DNA of 64,000 nt from assembly GCF_052327305.1 (NCBI RefSeq), contig NZ_CP182486.1:2818438-2882437 (forward strand), read 5' to 3'. Position 1 is the first letter of the stretch. The number at the start of each line of letters is the position of its first letter. The notes under the pieces are model-generated. The model was given only the letters and a program-made list of their open reading frames with translations. It was not told the DNA's origin and made no database searches. Below are positions 60,790-64,000 of the stretch, piece after piece. The stretch comes from Sphingobium sp052327305 (GTDB taxonomy: Bacteria; Pseudomonadota; Alphaproteobacteria; Sphingomonadales; Sphingomonadaceae). Position numbers and translations under genes: made by a program.

Positions 60790-62880
60790 GTGATCGACCC
60801 AGGACCTGTGGCGAAAGCCGAGTCGCTGGCTGATGCCACCGAGGGATCGCGACCGCTCTTCATCCTCTCGCCGCGAGAGCGCGATGCTCTCTTTGTTCTC
60901 GCCGCGCGCGTAGGCTGGAAGCCGACGGCAGCGCGGCAGGAGAGTGGCGCGGAAAGCCGCTTTCTGGGCAGCCTGGCGCGTGTCGCGCTCGTCGATTTGC
61001 GTGGGGCCGACCGCGCAGAAGCGGAACGGCTCGTTCTGGCGCTTTCCGGCGCTACGGAAGCCACGGGTGCCGCGCTTCTCATCCTCGTCGACCCCGGCCT
61101 TCAGGCGGCTGTGCCCGCTCTGATCGAGCTGGGGGCAACACATTTTCTCGATGGGGAGATCAGTGAAGCCCGCTTGTCTGCCGGACTAAGCATGGCGGCT
61201 ATGCTGCCGGCACGCCTCACGGGCAATCTGGCAGCGGACAGAAGCCGCTACGCCATCCAGCGTGAGGACGCGTTGTTCTGGCGATGGAACGAGACGGAAA
61301 GAACGCTCACCATCAGCCCTGCGCTCGATCGGCTTCTCGGGCATGTTGCGCCGGGGGCCGACCATAGCCGATGGACTATCTCGGATTTCGTGCGTCGTCT
61401 GCCCCGCGCTGATCGGGCCGGGGCCGTAGCGGCGATCCGCCAGGCCGTCGACGAACTCATGCCGTCTGCCTTCGCGCATGACGTGCCGGGTGAGGTCAGT
61501 CGCCGCCTCGTGCAGCATGTCTATCCCGATTCTCGCGGATTTTCCGGCGAGGTCGAGGAACTGGTGGATGCGGGGCGGCACGATGTGCGGGATCGGGATT
61601 TCCTGACCGGTCTGGTCAATCGACAGGGCGCGGTGCGCTGGCTGGAAGCGGCACTGGCTCGCTCGGCATCCCCTGCAACGCTTCTGCTCAGTCTCGAAGG
61701 CTTTGAGCGGGTCAACAGCGCCTATGGCAGGATTGTAGGCGATGCGATGTTAAGCCGGGTCGCGACGCGCATGACGCGGCTGGTCCAGGCGGCCGGGTAT
61801 CGCGACGCACTGGTTTCACGCCTCACCGGGGCGGAATTCATGGTCGGGTTTGTCAACCCTCGCGATAGGCCGGAATTCTCGGTCGAGCAGGCGGGCCTTC
61901 TGGCCCGCGCGCTGGTGGCGGAAATCTCTCGGCCGTTCAGCACGGGCGACCACATCATTCGCCTTTCCGGCCGGTGCGGCATCGCGATCGGCCAAGCGCA
62001 GGAGGATGCGGAGAGATTGCTTCGTCGGAGTGCCGCTGCGCTGGCGGAAGCCCGGCGGAGCCGCGCGTCTGGCAGCATCCGCGTGATGGTGTCGGATGGC
62101 GAGGGCCGGGCCATGGATGAAGATCGGCTGCAGGACGATTTGCGTCGCGCGCTGGACAATGGCGAGATACAGATTCTCTTTCAGCCGCAATACGCCATGG
62201 CCAATGACAGTCTGATCGGCGTGGAAGCCCTCGCCAGATGGAATCATCCGCAATATGGCGAGATAGGCGCGAGCGCCTTGTTCGGTCTTGCCGAGCGCAG
62301 CGACTTCCTTCTTCCGCTGTCCGCCCATATCCATGCGCGCACGCTTGCCGAAGCGGCCGCCTGGCCCCAACCACTGCGTCAGCTGCGGCTTGCCCTCAAC
62401 GTCACTGCCGCAGACATTGCCGAGCCGGGATTTGTGGCTAACTTTCTCGCCCTCATCGACCGGAGCGGCTTCGCGTGGAATCGTCTCACAGTGGAACTGA
62501 CCGAAAGCGGACTGGTCGAGAGCCTCGACTCTGCGGCCGCGCTCCTGGAAAGTCTGCGGCAGGCAGGCCTCGCCGTCGCGATAGACGATTTCGGCACAGG
62601 TTATTCGAGCCTCGCCTACCTCAAGTCTCTTCCCCTCGATTATCTCAAGATTGACGCGATGCTTGCCCGGGACATCGTTGGCTCCCAGCGGGACCGGGTC
62701 GTCGTCCGCGCTATCATCGATATGGCCCGCTCGCTGGAACTTGGGGTGATCGCGGAAGGGGTGGAGACCGAGCAACAGCTTGCCTTGCTGGCGCGCGCCG
62801 GTGTCCATGTTTATCAGGGTTTCCTGCGTTCGCCCGCCATCACGAGCGACAGACTGGCGCAGCTCGTCTCAGAGAAATAG
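60790..62880 (+). CDS. Cyclic-di-GMP phosphodiesterase with degenerate GGDEF and intact EAL domain
   Basis: A 696-aa protein. An N-terminal part of about 125 residues looks receiver-like but without an obvious phospho-Asp, then a PAS-like region with 'LFWRWNETERTLTISPALDR', a GGDEF domain whose motif reads Thr-Gly-Ala-Glu-Phe (346-350), and an EAL domain with 'GVEALARWNHP' (Glu479), 'VELTESGLV', 'AIDDFGTGYSSLAYLKSLPL' and 'VIAEGVETEQQL'. The GGDEF should be catalytically inactive, perhaps a GTP sensor; the EAL has the known catalytic residues and probably hydrolyses c-di-GMP. The GTG at 60790 has GGAGGG before it. Confidence 0.85.
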   Translation: MIDPGPVAKAESLADATEGSRPLFILSPRERDALFVLAARVGWKPTAARQESGAESRFLGSLARVALVDLRGADRAEAERLVLALSGATEATGAALLILVDPGLQAAVPALIELGATHFLDGEISEARLSAGLSMAAMLPARLTGNLAADRSRYAIQREDALFWRWNETERTLTISPALDRLLGHVAPGADHSRWTISDFVRRLPRADRAGAVAAIRQAVDELMPSAFAHDVPGEVSRRLVQHVYPDSRGFSGEVEELVDAGRHDVRDRDFLTGLVNRQGAVRWLEAALARSASPATLLLSLEGFERVNSAYGRIVGDAMLSRVATRMTRLVQAAGYRDALVSRLTGAEFMVGFVNPRDRPEFSVEQAGLLARALVAEISRPFSTGDHIIRLSGRCGIAIGQAQEDAERLLRRSAAALAEARRSRASGSIRVMVSDGEGRAMDEDRLQDDLRRALDNGEIQILFQPQYAMANDSLIGVEALARWNHPQYGEIGASALFGLAERSDFLLPLSAHIHARTLAEAAAWPQPLRQLRLALNVTAADIAEPGFVANFLALIDRSGFAWNRLTVELTESGLVESLDSAAALLESLRQAGLAVAIDDFGTGYSSLAYLKSLPLDYLKIDAMLARDIVGSQRDRVVVRAIIDMARSLELGVIAEGVETEQQLALLARAGVHVYQGFLRSPAITSDRLAQLVSEK

Positions 62881-63606
62881 CGCGACGCGCGCGACCAGCG
62901 CGGGATCCGCTTGGTTGTCCAGAGCGCGGGCGATGTTCGTGTCCGTATAGCGTAATCCCGCAGACCAATTTTTGCCGACATAGTCGAGCCCGACTGACCA
63001 GTCGTGATAGCGGGCCTGTGGTCGCAACCGGAACCGGGCGAGGTCATCACCCTTGTCCGTACCGGTTGATCTGCCGACATGAGCCGAGAGGCTGAGCGGC
63101 GTGCCAGGAATGCCGGCTTGTACGCCTGTGCCAATGTAGAGAGTCTGCCCGCCGATGGCATCTTGCGCGGGGGCAAAGCGCGCGAACGCATCGACCATCG
63201 CCGGGCCGAGAGTGAACGCGGCGCTGCCACCAAATTCCAAGAATCCGGAATTGGGCACACCCGCGAAGCGATGCGTGACAACATCCGCCGAGAGCCGCCA
63301 CGCCCCGACATTGCGCGCATATCCCGCGGAAAGGTCAATGACCGCGTCCGCTCCGCCATGTCTGTTGCTGCCGCCCAGAGATGCGACCGACGCACTGACG
63401 AAGGGGCCATCCCCAAGCGGCAGACGAAGCGCCGCCCGAGCCGAAGCGTGCTCGTCGCTCCAGCTAAGCCCGCGGCGACGCTCGTCTGTCGCGAGTTCGA
63501 CCGTCAGGTCGGGGTCAAGCGTGGCCTGCGCTTTCGCCTGTGTTCCGGCAAGGCCGGCCATGACGATTGCCATGGCCGGAATGCAGAGTGGTTCAATTCG
63601 ACGCAA
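62869..63606 (-). CDS. TorF-family putative porin, exported
   Basis: A 245-aa outer-membrane protein with a signal peptide ('MRRIEPLCIPAMAIVMAGLA' with cleavage near 'QAKAQA') and alternating beta-strands such as 'AFTLGPAMVDAFARFAP' and 'DWSVGLDYVGKNWSAGLRYT', ending in Leu after 'VARVALF'. The early 'DERRRGLSWSDEHASARA' segment resembles the TorF/gcw putative porin group. It begins with TTG; an ATG at 63573 is less likely because it removes the positive residues of the leader. It overlaps the end of the next gene by 14 bases and ends inside the EAL gene by 12 bases. Confidence 0.7.
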   Translation of the reverse strand: MRRIEPLCIPAMAIVMAGLAGTQAKAQATLDPDLTVELATDERRRGLSWSDEHASARAALRLPLGDGPFVSASVASLGGSNRHGGADAVIDLSAGYARNVGAWRLSADVVTHRFAGVPNSGFLEFGGSAAFTLGPAMVDAFARFAPAQDAIGGQTLYIGTGVQAGIPGTPLSLSAHVGRSTGTDKGDDLARFRLRPQARYHDWSVGLDYVGKNWSAGLRYTDTNIARALDNQADPALVARVALFL

Positions 63607-64000
63607 GCTGACCCGCAGCGTTGATCTCAGCCATCAGCAGCTTGCTGTCCTTTTCGGCCACCGCGAGGAGATGGGAGCGCACCTGGCTCTCTTTCGCGGC
63701 AACTTCACGGTCTATTGCTTTACCCTTGCCCGCGCAGGCGCCCGGCAGGCTGCCACTCAACCGCTGGTCGCGAGAGACGACGCGGGTGAGATGGGGCATG
63801 TTTTGCGGCGTGCGCTCGATCACGACATCGGCGAGCCAGCGGCACCGTTGCGTATCGGTCTTAGTCGGCGAGGACGAACCGATGGTGCGCGTCTTCACCT
63901 CCGCCTGCGCCGAATAGCTCACCTGTGTGGCGCCGGCATGATGGTCGATACGAACATCATGCGCCGCCGCTATCGGTGTCCCGGCAGCGATAATGAGGAA
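63593..64000 (-). CDS. Exported hypothetical protein, C-terminal part (truncated by window edge)
   Basis: Minus-strand frame open from 64000 to a stop at 63593. At the edge it still reads a hydrophobic end of a signal peptide ('FLIIAAGTPIAAA') followed by a polar domain containing 'QAEVKTRTIGSSSPTKTDTQ' and 'RCRWLADVVIERTPQNMPHL', then a charged helix. The mature protein thus has about 120 residues with two Cys that could form a disulfide. No family recognised. The TorF gene overlaps its stop. Confidence 0.55.
   Translation of the reverse strand, partial: FLIIAAGTPIAAAHDVRIDHHAGATQVSYSAQAEVKTRTIGSSSPTKTDTQRCRWLADVVIERTPQNMPHLTRVVSRDQRLSGSLPGACAGKGKAIDREVAAKESQVRSHLLAVAEKDSKLLMAEINAAGQLASN

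Noticed and set aside
1..64000. CRISPR arrays, insertion sequences, prophage or integrases
   Set aside because: No spaced repeats with unique spacers, transposase or integrase motifs were seen; the 11-bp array at 28445-28510 has no spacers of CRISPR length.

Overview
The window is ordinary chromosome of a high-GC alphaproteobacterium, most probably a sphingomonad (Sphingobium/Sphingomonas/Novosphingobium type). Pointers are the gene families and neighbourhoods: a GatCAB amidotransferase, a sigma54-driven phage-shock operon, TonB-dependent receptors of the sphingomonad sugar type, a TamA/TamB operon, periplasmic PaoABC aldehyde oxidoreductase genes and a TorF-type porin. No phage, insertion sequence, CRISPR array or rRNA operon is visible. 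Gene density is very high and many neighbouring genes overlap by 1-4 bases.

Layout. 0-4 kb: end of a SPOR-domain protein, then (minus strand) ruvX, pyrB, a dihydroorotase-like protein that has lost its metal ligands, and a DUF3089 hydrolase. 4-10 kb: gatC-gatA-gatB with a REP-like palindrome between gatA and gatB, an outer-membrane protein, a proline-rich small protein, glutaryl-CoA dehydrogenase and tRNA-Leu. 10-16 kb: tig, a glycosyltransferase, clpP, a lower-GC acyltransferase and clpX. 16-21 kb: sufE, then an enlarged psp operon (58-aa small protein, pspA, pspB, pspC and three further small membrane proteins) divergent from pspF, then sodB. 21-28 kb: beta-oxidation pair, folE plus pteridine-reductase-like SDR, and a two-gene nucleotidyltransferase/ATP-grasp operon preceded by a striking array of six 11-bp repeats. 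28-35 kb: rpsF-rpsR-rplI, fabD-fabG-acpP-fabF-mltG, peroxiredoxin, 2'-5' RNA ligase-like protein, tRNA-Met. 36-44 kb: FAD reductase, glutathione-dependent formaldehyde dehydrogenase, then a sugar set (TonB receptor, exported aldose epimerase, Tat-exported lactonase). 44-53 kb: tamA-tamB-lipoprotein-yihY overlapping operon and mlaA. 53-64 kb: paoA-paoB-paoC with mocA and xdhC, tRNA-Asn, nadK, moaA, an EAL phosphodiesterase, a TorF porin and a truncated exported protein.

The least explained parts are (i) the nucleotidyltransferase/ATP-grasp operon with its PhoB-box-like repeat array, and (ii) the psp operon, which carries three extra small proteins that each have an N-terminal membrane helix and a C-terminal helix resembling the tail of PspC, plus a short exported or membrane protein as first gene after a well-formed sigma54 promoter. 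The rest is mainly conserved housekeeping with regulatory sites that can be read directly from the sequence.
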